Positions 8,741 to 16,917 of a stretch of 64,000 bases of DNA are shown one piece after another. Source of the DNA: Bacillus sp. ISL-7 (lineage in GTDB: Bacteria > Bacillota > Bacilli > Bacillales_B > DSM-18226); the NCBI RefSeq assembly GCF_018613065.1, contig NZ_JAGGQW010000041.1, positions 122,429 through 186,428 of the forward strand, written 5' to 3'. The notes below the pieces were generated by a model. The model saw only the letters and a list, made by a program, of their open reading frames with translations. It made no database searches and was not told where the DNA came from. A program made the translations under genes and the position numbers. Within the stretch, counting starts at the first letter, position 1; each line of letters opens with the position of its first letter.

Positions 8741-9571
8741 ATGATCATCCAGCGTCCTCAATTAGAGCAGTCCGAATTGACGAAGTATATTCCGCCCAAA
8801 GGTGAATATGAAACATTCCGTGATATGGACCATTACAAAGAGAAACTCAAGGAATGGGGTTTATCCTCAGCGAGAGAAGCAAAAAAAGAATTCTGGTACA
8901 AGGATCGAAACTATCAGCGGCAAGTAACTATTAAAGGGTATGAAACTTACGGGAGCGCATTGGATATTAATACGCTTGTGATTGAATTCCAGGACGGAAA
9001 TCTCACCTGTATCCATCCAGCCTATTTAAAAGAAATGCAGCAATCAAGCTTTGGAAAAGAAAGCTTGTTAACTTTTGATGAAAAAGAAACGGTTGCACTT
9101 GAACTTGTGACTGTAGACGAAAGTGAGCCAATAATTGCAGAGGCAATCACAGAACCAGCTGAAAAACCTGCCAAAAAAGAAGCAGCTAAGCCACCAAAAG
9201 CAAAGGAACCGAAACCTAAAAAGGAGAAGGCTCCAAAACTTGAACTTCCAGTAGACAAGGTCCATTTTACTGCCAATGTAAAACAGTTCGCGCTCGTTTA
9301 CAATCCGTTTAATGAGGAAAATGATGAAGTTGTTGTCTTAGAAAATGTTCAGATTGTCCACGAGGAAAATCCACTAGAAATAGGTCTAGCCTGGTGCAGC
9401 CACAGCAAGACACTCAAAAAGTTTGAATTGGCGATAGGGGATGCACTTGAATTCGATGGTAAAGTTGCTGCTAAGAAGCTTGGAAAAGGAAAAGATGTAG
9501 ACGAAGAATTTCTAGTAGATGTCCCGGTCTTGTATAAAATCAATAACCCATCAAAAATCGTTAAAAAATAG
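8741..9571 (+). CDS. Hypothetical protein with Lys/Glu/Pro-rich linker
   Basis: 276 residues that I do not recognise. Residues 1-125 form one folded block (YIPPKGEYETFRDMDHYKEK, ending near LTCIHPAYLKEMQ). An acidic stretch and then a low-complexity linker of A/K/P/E (about residues 143-180) follow. A C-terminal block of about 95 residues contains VHFTANVKQFALVYNPF and FELAIGDALEFDG. No signal peptide or membrane segment is visible. ATG 8741 has GGAAGGAAGTGTTAGG upstream; an earlier in-frame ATG at 8696 lacks a site. Its own terminator follows. The two-domain-with-linker layout suggests a scaffold or binding protein, but no function can be assigned. Confidence 0.8.
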   Translation: MIIQRPQLEQSELTKYIPPKGEYETFRDMDHYKEKLKEWGLSSAREAKKEFWYKDRNYQRQVTIKGYETYGSALDINTLVIEFQDGNLTCIHPAYLKEMQQSSFGKESLLTFDEKETVALELVTVDESEPIIAEAITEPAEKPAKKEAAKPPKAKEPKPKKEKAPKLELPVDKVHFTANVKQFALVYNPFNEENDEVVVLENVQIVHEENPLEIGLAWCSHSKTLKKFELAIGDALEFDGKVAAKKLGKGKDVDEEFLVDVPVLYKINNPSKIVKK

Positions 9572-9597
9572 GACGCTCTCATAGAGGTCCTATTTTT
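9566..9597 (+). terminator. Terminator after the linker protein gene
   Basis: AAATAGGAC pairs with GTCCTATTT with a T run; it overlaps the stop codon of the gene. Confidence 0.75.
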
Positions 9598-9631
9598 GTC
9601 AGATAAACATGTCAAAGGGAGAGGCACTTGT

Positions 9632-10729
9632 ATGATCGCACTAATTATTGTTTTAGGCTTAGTTGGACTTACTTATTTATTCTTGAGTTATTATCCTCCA
9701 TTTGGGAAAATGGCTTCGAAGGAGAGGCTTAGTAAATATGAGCAATCCGAAAACTTCTCCCATAAAAGGAAATTCGTCAACCGCGTTCCAACAATAATGG
9801 AAAATAGCTTTAAAGAAACGGTTTCAATATTAATTGATTTCATCAAAGGTAATCCCAATGGAAGACCTAAGAATGCCATCCCAATAGAAAAATTGAAACT
9901 TTCGGATCACCCAAATGATACACAACCAAAAATCACCTGGTTTGGGCACTCGGCTCTACTATTAGAATTGGATGAAAAAAGAATACTATTAGATCCGATG
10001 TTTGGCGGAGCACCTACACCATTTCCAATCTTCGGCATAAAGCGCTATAGCAAAGGCATTCCATTTATCATAGAAGATCTTCCAACGATTGATATAGTCA
10101 TCATCAGTCACGACCATTATGATCATTTGGATTATGGATCGATTAGAAAAATAAAGGAAAAGGTCAAACAATTTATTGTCCCTCTAGGTGTTGGATGCCA
10201 CTTAGAAAAATGGGGAGTAAATCCAGAAATCATAATAGAGCTAGATTGGTGGGATGAGCTTCATCATGAAGGACTTAAGATTGCTTCCACACCGGCAAGG
10301 CATTTTTCAGGCAGAAGCCTAACAGACCGCGATACGACATTATGGTGTTCATGGGTAATTAAGGGGGAGGATACTAATATTTTTTTTAGTGGGGACAGCG
10401 GGTATGGACCACATTTTAAAGAGATTGGTGCTAAATACGGTCCCTTTGATCTGACACTAATGGAATGCGGTCAATACGACAGACGTTGGGCGGAAATTCA
10501 TATGACGCCAGAAGAATCCGTCCAAGCACATCTCGATGTGAAGGGGAAAATAATGATACCAATTCATTGGGGAGCCTTTACACTAGCCTTACATGACTGG
10601 ACGGATCCAATTGAAAGAGTAACAAAAGCTGCCCAAAAAGAAAGACTACTTGCCATTTCAACACCCAGAATAGGTGAAACGGTTTATATTGATTCGGAAG
10701 ATTACCCTCGTAAAGTTTGGTGGAAATAG
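9632..10729 (+). CDS. Metallo-beta-lactamase-fold hydrolase, NAPE-PLD/UlaG-like, membrane-anchored
   Basis: 365 residues starting with one hydrophobic helix (LIIVLGLVGLTYLFLSYY), so probably anchored with the enzyme domain outside or at the membrane. The metal motif ISHDHYDHLD is complete near residue 160, followed by FSGDSGYG and the late histidine in IPIHWGAF. This arrangement matches the N-acyl-phosphatidylethanolamine phospholipase D-like branch of the superfamily; the real substrate is unknown. ATG 9632 is preceded by GGGAGAGG. A second, unanchored paralogue lies at 37052-37960 in this window. A terminator follows at 10743. Confidence 0.88.
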   Translation: MIALIIVLGLVGLTYLFLSYYPPFGKMASKERLSKYEQSENFSHKRKFVNRVPTIMENSFKETVSILIDFIKGNPNGRPKNAIPIEKLKLSDHPNDTQPKITWFGHSALLLELDEKRILLDPMFGGAPTPFPIFGIKRYSKGIPFIIEDLPTIDIVIISHDHYDHLDYGSIRKIKEKVKQFIVPLGVGCHLEKWGVNPEIIIELDWWDELHHEGLKIASTPARHFSGRSLTDRDTTLWCSWVIKGEDTNIFFSGDSGYGPHFKEIGAKYGPFDLTLMECGQYDRRWAEIHMTPEESVQAHLDVKGKIMIPIHWGAFTLALHDWTDPIERVTKAAQKERLLAISTPRIGETVYIDSEDYPRKVWWK

Positions 10730-10742
10730 AGTTACAAAAGCT

Positions 10743-10784
10743 AAAGATTGATGTCCGCTATTTAAGTGGAATCAATCTTTTTTT
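10743..10784 (+). terminator. Terminator after the MBL-fold gene
   Basis: AAAGATTGAT pairs with ATCAATCTTT, extended inside by TCCGCT/AGTGGA, and ends in seven T. Confidence 0.85.
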
Positions 10785-10941
10785 ATTCGATCATTTATTA
10801 CACTTAATTGATAAGAATCCTTTTTATTTAATACATTTTTGCTTCCAACAACTTTTCTCTATATTTTTGGAGATAAGTCGAAATCCAAAGTAAAATGGCG
10901 AAAAACAAAGCAAATATAGAATGTATCCGATTATATTGAGT

Positions 10942-11015
10942 TTCACAAATTTGTCACAATCCTTTATACTTTGTTCTGTTAATAACGGACCCGACTTTCA
11001 TGAGAGTTGAAAGTC
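10942..11015 (+). promoter_or_regulatory. SigA-type promoter and leader hairpin upstream of the SulP gene
   Basis: TTCACA (10942) and TATACT (10965) are 17 bp apart. The transcript would begin near 10977. An 8-bp perfect hairpin (GACTTTCA at 10993, TGAAAGTC at 11008, 7-nt loop) sits close to the 5' end of the leader; no known riboswitch consensus was recognised. The remaining part of the 10785-11099 gap shows nothing else. Confidence 0.5.
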
Positions 11016-11099
11016 ATTAATAAAAGCAGATGTACCTACACGTGCTAAGGCTGTATTATTTTCATAAAAAATATATATAAACTAAGGGAGAGTGTAATT

Positions 11100-12578
11100 T
11101 TGGATCTAAATAAAATTAAATATTCATGGTTTGGAAATACAAAGGGAGATATTTTAGCAGGTATTGTGGTAGCACTTGCATTAGTTCCAGAGGCTATTTC
11201 TTTTTCCATTATTGCTGGTGTTGACCCAATGGTCGGATTGTATGCTTCTTTTTGTATTGCCATGACAATCGCGTTTGTTGGTGGGAGGCCGGGGATGATT
11301 TCTGCGGCTACGGGTGCCACTGCCTTACTGATGGTGACGTTGGTTAAAGACCACGGATTGCAATATTTACTGGCTGCAACGATTCTAACGGGTGTTTTAC
11401 AAATCATTATGGGAGCTTTAAAGTTAGGGCGATTGATGAAATTTGTTCCCAGGTCCGTAATGACCGGGTTTGTTAATGCACTAGCGATCCTTATTTTTGC
11501 CGCTCAATTACCGCATTTCGTCGGGGAGTCATGGCAAATGTATGCCATGGTCGCACTTGCGCTCGCGATCATTTATATCTTACCTCGTTTTACGAAGGCT
11601 GTCCCTTCAGCGTTGGTTGCGATTATTGTAGTAACAACGGTTGCTATTTTTACGGGCAGTGATGTTCGGACCGTCGGAGATATGGGAGAATTAACATCCA
11701 AATTACCTGTCTTTTTGATTCCGGACATTCCATTCACCTTTGACACACTACAGATTATTTTTCCCTATTCATTATCCATCGCGATTGTAGGGTTAGTTGA
11801 ATCACTTCTTACGGCAACGATTGTCGATGATCTGACTGATACAGAGAGTGACAAGAACAGGGAAGCCGTTGGACAAGGTATTGCGAACATTGTTTCAGCA
11901 TTCTTTGGAGGAATGGCTGGATGTGCAATGATTGGTCAGTCTGGTATTAATATCAAATCTGGAGGCAGGGGCAGATTATCCACTTTTGTCGCAGGGGCGT
12001 TTTTATTAATCTTGATTGTTTCGTTAAGAGGATTCCTCGTGCAAATTCCAATGGCCGCACTTGTTGGTGTGATGATTATGGTTTCGATTGGAACTTTTGA
12101 TTGGTCTTGCCTAAAGTCATTCAAAAAGGTGCCAATTACCGATACCATTGTGATGGTTGTGACCGTTGTTACAGTAATACAGACTCATGACTTGTCTAAA
12201 GGGGTTTTAGCGGGAATCATTTTAAGTGCGATATTCTTTGCTTCAAAGATCTCAAAAGTGAAAATATCAAGTCTTTCAGCTAAGGGATCAAATAAAAAAA
12301 TATATCATGTTTCAGGGCAACTTTTCTTTGCTTCAGTAACTGACTTTGTAAACAGTTTTGATTATAAAGAAAACGTTAGTGAAATTGACCTAGACCTATC
12401 GAATGCCCACCTTTGGGATGATTCTGCGATTGGTGCGATTGATAAAGTAGTCATCAAGTACCATCAAAATGGAGTTAAAGTAAACTTAATAGGATTAAAC
12501 TCTGAAAGCAATAAACTGATTGAAAAACTTGCTGTTCACAACAAACCGGGTGGACTGGGAAAAGCAGTTGGCCACTAA
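11100..12578 (+). CDS. SulP family anion transporter with C-terminal STAS domain
   Basis: 492 residues. About 10-12 membrane segments occupy residues 15-385, with the SulP signatures [20 protein letters not shown] near the start and the [13 protein letters not shown] region. The STAS domain covers about 400-490 ([20 protein letters not shown]). SulP proteins move sulfate, bicarbonate or other anions, usually with sodium or protons. The start is TTG 11100 with AAGGGAG 9 nt upstream. It stands alone between its promoter and terminator. No sulfate-assimilation or carbonic anhydrase gene is nearby, so the anion is open. Confidence 0.92.
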   Translation: MDLNKIKYSWFGNTKGDILAGIVVALALVPEAISFSIIAGVDPMVGLYASFCIAMTIAFVGGRPGMISAATGATALLMVTLVKDHGLQYLLAATILTGVLQIIMGALKLGRLMKFVPRSVMTGFVNALAILIFAAQLPHFVGESWQMYAMVALALAIIYILPRFTKAVPSALVAIIVVTTVAIFTGSDVRTVGDMGELTSKLPVFLIPDIPFTFDTLQIIFPYSLSIAIVGLVESLLTATIVDDLTDTESDKNREAVGQGIANIVSAFFGGMAGCAMIGQSGINIKSGGRGRLSTFVAGAFLLILIVSLRGFLVQIPMAALVGVMIMVSIGTFDWSCLKSFKKVPITDTIVMVVTVVTVIQTHDLSKGVLAGIILSAIFFASKISKVKISSLSAKGSNKKIYHVSGQLFFASVTDFVNSFDYKENVSEIDLDLSNAHLWDDSAIGAIDKVVIKYHQNGVKVNLIGLNSESNKLIEKLAVHNKPGGLGKAVGH

Positions 12579-12585
12579 ATAAATG

Positions 12586-12617
12586 AACGCTGGATCAATT
12601 GAATCCAGCGTTTTTTT
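12586..12617 (+). terminator. Terminator after the SulP gene
   Basis: AACGCTGGAT pairs with ATCCAGCGTT, then T7. Confidence 0.85.
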
Positions 12618-12859
12618 GCATATTATTTTTAGGGAAAAACTCCTCCAAAGACTTTTTTAAGGTGGAAAGCAAAGAGATAACTGAAACTAAAGAGGGCCTG
12701 ATCATACACACGAAAACTGCTGCACAAATTCAGGAGAACAGAAATCATCTTGCAGCTAAGGAAAACTCTTCTATAGTTCTCCAATTTAATTGAGGAATAA
12801 TAACCCAATATAGAGTATAATGAAGTTTCGGATTTTTATTTCTCAAGGAGAACCTGTAT

Positions 12860-14218
12860 ATGAATCAAACCTATACGTTAAAGGAAAAGACAAAGCAAAT
12901 TTTTATTTTGTTGATTCCTATCTTAATCACACAGCTTGGCATGTTTTCAATGGTGTTTTTTAATACGATTATGTCAGGGAAGTACCATTCCACCGATTTA
13001 GCCGGAGTAGCGATAGGTACCTCGATTTGGAGTCCGATTTTTACGGGGATCAGCGGAATTCTTCTTGCGGTTTCACCCATTGCCGCACAACGCTTTGGTG
13101 AAAAGAAGAGCAATGAAGTAGCATCAGTGGTGAAGCATGGAATGTATCTTTCCATTTTAATTGCATTAGTGGTCATCATCCTGGGGTTCTTTTTGTTAAA
13201 CCCGATCCTAGATTTAATGAAACTTGATTCCGGTGTGCATAACACTGCCTTTCATTATCTAGTCGGACTCAGCTATGGAATTCTTCCGCTATTTATTTTT
13301 AATGTACTTCGATCATTTATTTATGCACTTGGCAAAACAAGGGTCATTATGGTAATCATGCTTTTGTCGTTACCGTTCAATTTCTTCTTAAACTATGTGC
13401 TCATTTTTGGAAACTTAGGTTTCCCAGAGCTTGGTGGTGCAGGGGCAGGGTATGCAACATCGATTACGTATTGGGGGATTATGGGGATGACAGTGTTTAT
13501 CGTTAAAACCCAAGAACCTTTCTCTACGTACTCTGTTTTCGCTGATTTAAAAGAATTTTCTTGGGATAAATGTAAAGAGATATTAAAGATCGGCGTGCCG
13601 ATGGGACTCTCTACATTCTTTGAAACTAGTATGTTTGCGGTGGTTACCATCCTACTAAGTAAATTTAATGTCACTACCATTGCTGCCTATCAATCTGCCT
13701 TAAATATCGTCTCTTTTCTATACATGATTCCGATTAGTATTTCGACGGCACAAACAGTCCTAGTCGGGTATGAAGTTGGGGCCCGTCGTTATAAAGATGC
13801 GAAACAGTACAGCTGGTTAGGAGTTTATCTTGCCATCTTGATTGCCATTGTGACTGGAGTATTAGTAGTGATTTTTCGCTATCAAGTTGCCGGTTTATAT
13901 TCGAATGAAACAGCCGTCATTAATTTAACCGCTAATTTCTTAATCTTTGCGCTGTTTTTCCAAATTTGTGATGCCATCCAGGCAACTGCCCAAGCAGCCT
14001 TAAGAGGATATAAGGACGTCAACCTTGCCTTTATCATGACACTCATAGCCTATTGGCTTATCTGTCTTCCATCAGGATATCTACTCGCACATTATACGAG
14101 TTTAGGAGCAAGAGGCTACTGGATCGGACTAACCATCGGCCTGCTCGCAGCCGGAATAGCCCTATCCATCAGACTCATCTACATCCAAAAGCAGAAATTC
14201 GTCAGTAGAGGGGTCTAA
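12860..14218 (+). CDS. yojI: MATE family multidrug/sodium antiporter, NorM/YojI type
   Basis: 452 residues, the same length as B. subtilis YojI/NorM, with 12 predicted membrane helices and the MATE hallmarks near the start of each half (ITQLGMFSMVFFNTIMSGKY; GVPMGLSTFFETSMF). NorM-type pumps export cationic drugs in exchange for sodium or protons. The start has AAGGAGAAC 9 nt upstream. It is monocistronic; the repeat array at 14337-14555 follows, and its first, degenerate unit forms a terminator-like hairpin. Confidence 0.92.
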   Translation: MNQTYTLKEKTKQIFILLIPILITQLGMFSMVFFNTIMSGKYHSTDLAGVAIGTSIWSPIFTGISGILLAVSPIAAQRFGEKKSNEVASVVKHGMYLSILIALVVIILGFFLLNPILDLMKLDSGVHNTAFHYLVGLSYGILPLFIFNVLRSFIYALGKTRVIMVIMLLSLPFNFFLNYVLIFGNLGFPELGGAGAGYATSITYWGIMGMTVFIVKTQEPFSTYSVFADLKEFSWDKCKEILKIGVPMGLSTFFETSMFAVVTILLSKFNVTTIAAYQSALNIVSFLYMIPISISTAQTVLVGYEVGARRYKDAKQYSWLGVYLAILIAIVTGVLVVIFRYQVAGLYSNETAVINLTANFLIFALFFQICDAIQATAQAALRGYKDVNLAFIMTLIAYWLICLPSGYLLAHYTSLGARGYWIGLTIGLLAAGIALSIRLIYIQKQKFVSRGV

Positions 14219-14258
14219 TGGTCTCATTTATTGGAGTCATTATTTGGTGTCTTTATTC

Positions 14259-14283
14259 GGTGTCAGGCACCACGAAAAGACAG
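14259..14283. repeat. Dispersed short palindrome GGTGTCAGGCACC, copy 2
   Basis: Same 13-bp core as 482-494, followed by ACGAAAAGACA. It lies 41 nt after the MATE gene stop. Confidence 0.6.
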
Positions 14284-14330
14284 TATTTGGATTTTGTCCG
14301 TATGGAATTGACACTTTGATATTGTTGGAA

Positions 14331-14371
14331 ACAAAAAGGGTTACGTAGATTAGCTACGTGCTCTTTTTTGT
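14331..14371 (+). terminator. Terminator-like hairpin, also a degenerate first unit of the 52-bp array
   Basis: ACGTAG pairs with CTACGT around a 5-nt loop, flanked by ACAAAAA on the left and TTTTTTGT on the right. The core resembles the palindrome of the tandem units that follow. Confidence 0.6.
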
Positions 14372-14386
14372 TCATTTTTACATTTT

Positions 14387-14555
14387 AGGGTCACGTAGAG
14401 CACGTCTACGTGCCCGTAATTGTATAATTACACCGATTAGGGTCACGTAGAGCACGTCTACGTGCCTGTAATTGTATAATTACACCGATTAGGGTCACGT
14501 AGAGCACGTCTACGTGCCTATAATGGTATAACTGCACCGATTAGGGTCACGTAGA
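14387..14555. repeat. Tandem array A: three 52-bp units plus a partial one, each with palindromes
   Basis: Units begin with AGGGTCACGTAGAG at 14387, 14439, 14491 and 14543 (partial), exactly 52 bp apart. A diverged unit starts at 14337. Each full unit has an 8-bp inverted repeat CACGTAGA/TCTACGTG around GCACG, and a second one GTAATT/AATTAC around GTAT (weaker in unit 3). Units are nearly identical, with only a few substitutions. There are no spacers, so this is not CRISPR. The array fills most of the 14219-14644 gap. Confidence 0.9.
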
Positions 14556-14644
14556 AAATTTAATAATTAATTGGCTTACTGAATCTTCCAATGGTAAAAT
14601 ATAGATGATGGTATGTTTCAAATATGCAGGTGAGGTGACTCTTT

Positions 14645-15013
14645 ATGGGAAGGGAAGTACACTTTAAAGAGGAAGAATTCGTACTGAAGTTAACTGGGCT
14701 TTTAAGCATTTTTGCATTAAAGTGGCAGTTGAAAATTCCTTACAAGGCGATAAAAAGTGTTTATATTGATGACTTTGATCCTCCAATGTGGATGCTCCGC
14801 ATGCCTGGAACCGCCATTGCACCACTCAACATTTACGAAGGCAGCTTTAAGTTTGGTAATTAATGGTATTTCCTTTCGTGTGAACATAAGGTACCATTTA
14901 TCCATTTTGAATTAGAAAATTTCGGAAAGTATACATATGTCATTTTTGAAATTAAAAACCCAAGAGCTGTAATGATAGAATTGAGAAAGAAATTAAGACA
15001 TTTGGAAGAGTGA
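14645..15013 (+). pseudogene. Small hypothetical protein gene interrupted by one in-frame TAA
   Basis: ATG 14645 opens a 72-codon frame (GREVHFKEEEFVLKL, IYEGSFKFGN) that stops at TAA 14861-14863. The same frame then continues with 49 protein-like codons (WYFLSCEHKVPFIHFELENF, TYVIFEIKNPRAVMIELRKK) to TGA 15011-15013. The junction GN-stop-WYFLS would read smoothly with a sense codon such as GAA. The whole would be a 122-aa PH-like beta-sheet protein of unknown function. A ribosome site GGTGAGG lies upstream. Nonsense mutation is the simplest view; sequencing error or readthrough cannot be excluded. Confidence 0.7.
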
Positions 15014-15245
15014 ATAATGCACATAAAAAAGAAAAAAATGTAATGATTAATACGTCATTACATTTTTTTCTTTTTACTTTACGTTTTTTAACTAATCTTC
15101 TAACAATAATAATACCGCCAATTAGAGCAAATAAATTTAATGGATCCCCAAGGTTAATATTCAAAGTGAAATTATTAGTTACCCTGACATCATTTTTATT
15201 GTTATTCGAACCTGGTTGGTTATTAAATTCCTTCAATTCTTTCAA
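14952..15245 (-). CDS. Small hypothetical membrane protein
   Basis: A 97-codon frame from TTG 15245, with GGGTGA 7 nt upstream and an AT-rich -10-like region before it. The N-terminus is Asn-rich (NNQPGSNNNKN), followed by one hydrophobic segment (LNLFALIGGIIIVRRLV) and a basic stretch. A strong hairpin with T tracts (15032-15069) lies inside its 3' part, and its end overlaps the pseudogene on the other strand, so the true C-terminus may be shorter. No family recognised. Confidence 0.4.
   Translation of the reverse strand: MKELKEFNNQPGSNNNKNDVRVTNNFTLNINLGDPLNLFALIGGIIIVRRLVKKRKVKRKKCNDVLIITFFSFLCALFTLPNVLISFSILSLQLLGF
15032..15069. terminator. Bidirectional terminator
   Basis: A 15-bp perfect stem (AAAAAAATGTAATGA / TCATTACATTTTTTT) with an 8-nt loop. 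It suits the broken gene on the plus strand and the small minus-strand gene. Confidence 0.75.
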
Positions 15246-15345
15246 AAAAAATCACCCGTCTAATAAATATAGTATAATTATATTCAAAAAAAATTCCAAC
15301 TATAAAAGGCTAGGTGTGAATACACTAATAATCTAAAAAATAAAT

Positions 15346-15371
15346 GACGCCATTCTATTAAGAATGGCGTC
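15346..15371 (-). terminator. Terminator of the 65-aa minus-strand gene
   Basis: GACGCCATTCT pairs perfectly with AGAATGGCGTC around ATTA; an A tract on the left gives the minus transcript a U tract. Confidence 0.75.
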
Positions 15372-15379
15372 TGAAATGA

Positions 15380-15577
15380 TTAATATAATTTTTTTAAGTT
15401 AAATAGTTTAGAGAATAAAGTTTGATTTTTATCAGTTACCTTTAATTCTTCCATGATTAATTTTTCTTGATTGGTTGTAATCCAATTCTGTAATTCTTGT
15501 TTATCTTTACAAAGAGTATAATATGTTTCCCCACCTTTACCAAGTGCGTTGACAACATATCTACAAGTGTTCGCCAT
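15380..15577 (-). CDS. Small hypothetical protein, 65 aa
   Basis: Begins MANTCRYVVNALGKGGETYY, continues with LCKDKQELQNWITTNQEKLI and ends in a basic tail. It has no membrane segment. The ATG at 15577 has AAAGGTGG 7 nt upstream; the upstream GTG of the frame overlaps that site. Similar short proteins appear in Bacillus genomes without a known role. It is transcribed divergently from scrR. Confidence 0.65.
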   Translation of the reverse strand: MANTCRYVVNALGKGGETYYTLCKDKQELQNWITTNQEKLIMEELKVTDKNQTLFSKLFNLKKLY

Positions 15578-15774
15578 AATGTCCACCTTTAAAAATAAAT
15601 TATTGTTTTATATATGGATTATATCAGGCTTGAAAAAATAGTCCATCATTATTTTTCATCAAAAATCAGCAAATAAGGCCGTTTACATCGAATGTTATCT
15701 CTAATTTCGATTATTGAGTGGAAGTTGTGTATAATACATTCATAATAGTGATTGGTGTAAATGGAGTGGAAGAT

Positions 15775-16761
15775 ATGATTACAATAGCGGATATAGCAAA
15801 ACTGTCGGGTGTTGCAAAGAGTACGGTTTCTCGTTACTTAAACGGGGGATCTGTGGGTGAAAAAACGAGTAAAAAAATTGAAAGTGTCATTAAAGAAACG
15901 GGATATACACCTAATAAATTTGCCCAAAGCCTAAAAGCCAAGAAAACAAATATTATAGGCACGATTGTCCCAAGATTAGATTCATTCGCCACATCACAGA
16001 CACTGATTGGGATGGATGACCAGCTAAGGGAACAAGGATATCAATTAGTAATATCCAACTCTAGTCAGGATCTAGATCGAGAAATTGAAAACATATATGG
16101 TTTGGCCAAACAAAAGGTAGCAGGAATAATTCTTCTTGCAACCGAAATCACTGAAAGGCATATTGAAGCCTTTGACAATATTCAGGTTCCCATCATATTA
16201 GTGGGGCAGGAGCATACTGATTTTCATAGCGTTATCCACGATGATTATCAAGCTGCATACGAGTTAGGCCAATATATTCTGGAAAAAGGACATAGAAGAA
16301 TTGCCTACTTAGGTGTTTCAGAAAGGGATATAGCAGTAGGTGTCAAACGGAAAGCTGGGTTCATGAAGGCAGTTTCAGAACAACCTGGGTGTGAAGTTCA
16401 GTATTTTGAAACAAGCTTTAAAATTGAAGATGCAATCAAAAATGTCCCCAATATTATTAAAAGCTTCCATCCTACTATTATTGCTTGTGCAACCGATAAT
16501 ATCGCTTTAGGTGCTTTAAAAGCAGCAAATATGGAGGGGCTAACGGTGCCTGACCAGCTTTCCATCACTGGATTTGGCGGCTATGATATCACGAAAATCA
16601 CATTTCCAGGCATCACAACAGCTAAGTTTTTCTATAAAGAGGCAGGACATGTAGCCGCAATGAATATAGTTAAATTGGTTAATGAGGAACAAATAGAAAA
16701 AACAACACTTTCAAAATTTAAAATAATGGAGCAAGAAAGCGTTGACAAGGTAATCTATTAA
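15775..16761 (+). CDS. scrR: LacI family repressor of the sucrose genes
   Basis: 328 residues. The N-terminal helix-turn-helix is ITIADIAKLSGVAKSTVSRY with the usual hinge YTPNKFAQSLKAKKTNIIG, followed by a periplasmic-binding-like sugar domain (GIILLATEITE, DNIALGALKAANMEGLTVP). I start it at ATG 15775 with GGAGTGGAAG upstream; the longer frame from 15718 overlaps a TATAAT at 15730. It lies directly upstream of scrA and scrB with four matching operators between, so it most likely represses sucrose uptake and hydrolysis. The usual inducer in this family would be sucrose or its 6-phosphate. Confidence 0.9.
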   Translation: MITIADIAKLSGVAKSTVSRYLNGGSVGEKTSKKIESVIKETGYTPNKFAQSLKAKKTNIIGTIVPRLDSFATSQTLIGMDDQLREQGYQLVISNSSQDLDREIENIYGLAKQKVAGIILLATEITERHIEAFDNIQVPIILVGQEHTDFHSVIHDDYQAAYELGQYILEKGHRRIAYLGVSERDIAVGVKRKAGFMKAVSEQPGCEVQYFETSFKIEDAIKNVPNIIKSFHPTIIACATDNIALGALKAANMEGLTVPDQLSITGFGGYDITKITFPGITTAKFFYKEAGHVAAMNIVKLVNEEQIEKTTLSKFKIMEQESVDKVIY

Positions 16762-16776
16762 TCTTATAATCTAATT

Positions 16777-16788
16777 GAAACCGGTTCC
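16777..16788. promoter_or_regulatory. LacI/ScrR-type operator 1
   Basis: GAAACCGGTTCC, one mismatch from the palindrome GGAACCGGTTCC. It overlaps a possible -35 (TTGAAA, 16775), with TATTTA 17 bp further on. Confidence 0.75.
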
Positions 16789-16808
16789 ACTCTAATATAT
16801 TTATTTTT

Positions 16809-16820
16809 GGAACCGGTTCC
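16809..16820. promoter_or_regulatory. LacI/ScrR-type operator 2
   Basis: Perfect 12-bp palindrome GGAACCGGTTCC. Confidence 0.85.
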
Positions 16821-16834
16821 TAAGAAATCATCTT

Positions 16835-16846
16835 GGAACTCGTTCC
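16835..16846. promoter_or_regulatory. LacI/ScrR-type operator 3 (degenerate)
   Basis: GGAACTCGTTCC: both outer half-sites are intact, with a changed centre. Confidence 0.7.
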
Positions 16847-16873
16847 TTTAATTGATTTTTTTTGAATAGATTC

Positions 16874-16885
16874 GGAACCGGTTCC
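16874..16885. promoter_or_regulatory. LacI/ScrR-type operator 4
   Basis: Perfect GGAACCGGTTCC, 32 bp before the scrA start codon. Confidence 0.85.
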
Positions 16886-16917
16886 ACAAAATAACTAATA
16901 GGATAGGGTGATTTTTG

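Noticed and set aside
10993..11015. Riboswitch before the SulP gene
   Set aside because: Only one short hairpin was seen; no conserved core of a known class was recognised.
12599..12793. 64-codon plus-strand frame between the SulP and MATE genes
   Set aside because: It begins inside the SulP terminator from a non-ATG start without a ribosome site. The late part (KEITETKEGLIIHTKTAAQI) is somewhat protein-like but cannot be supported.
14387..14555. CRISPR-like repeat array
   Set aside because: Units are contiguous 52-bp tandem repeats with no unique spacers and no cas genes; the same holds for 47520-47760.
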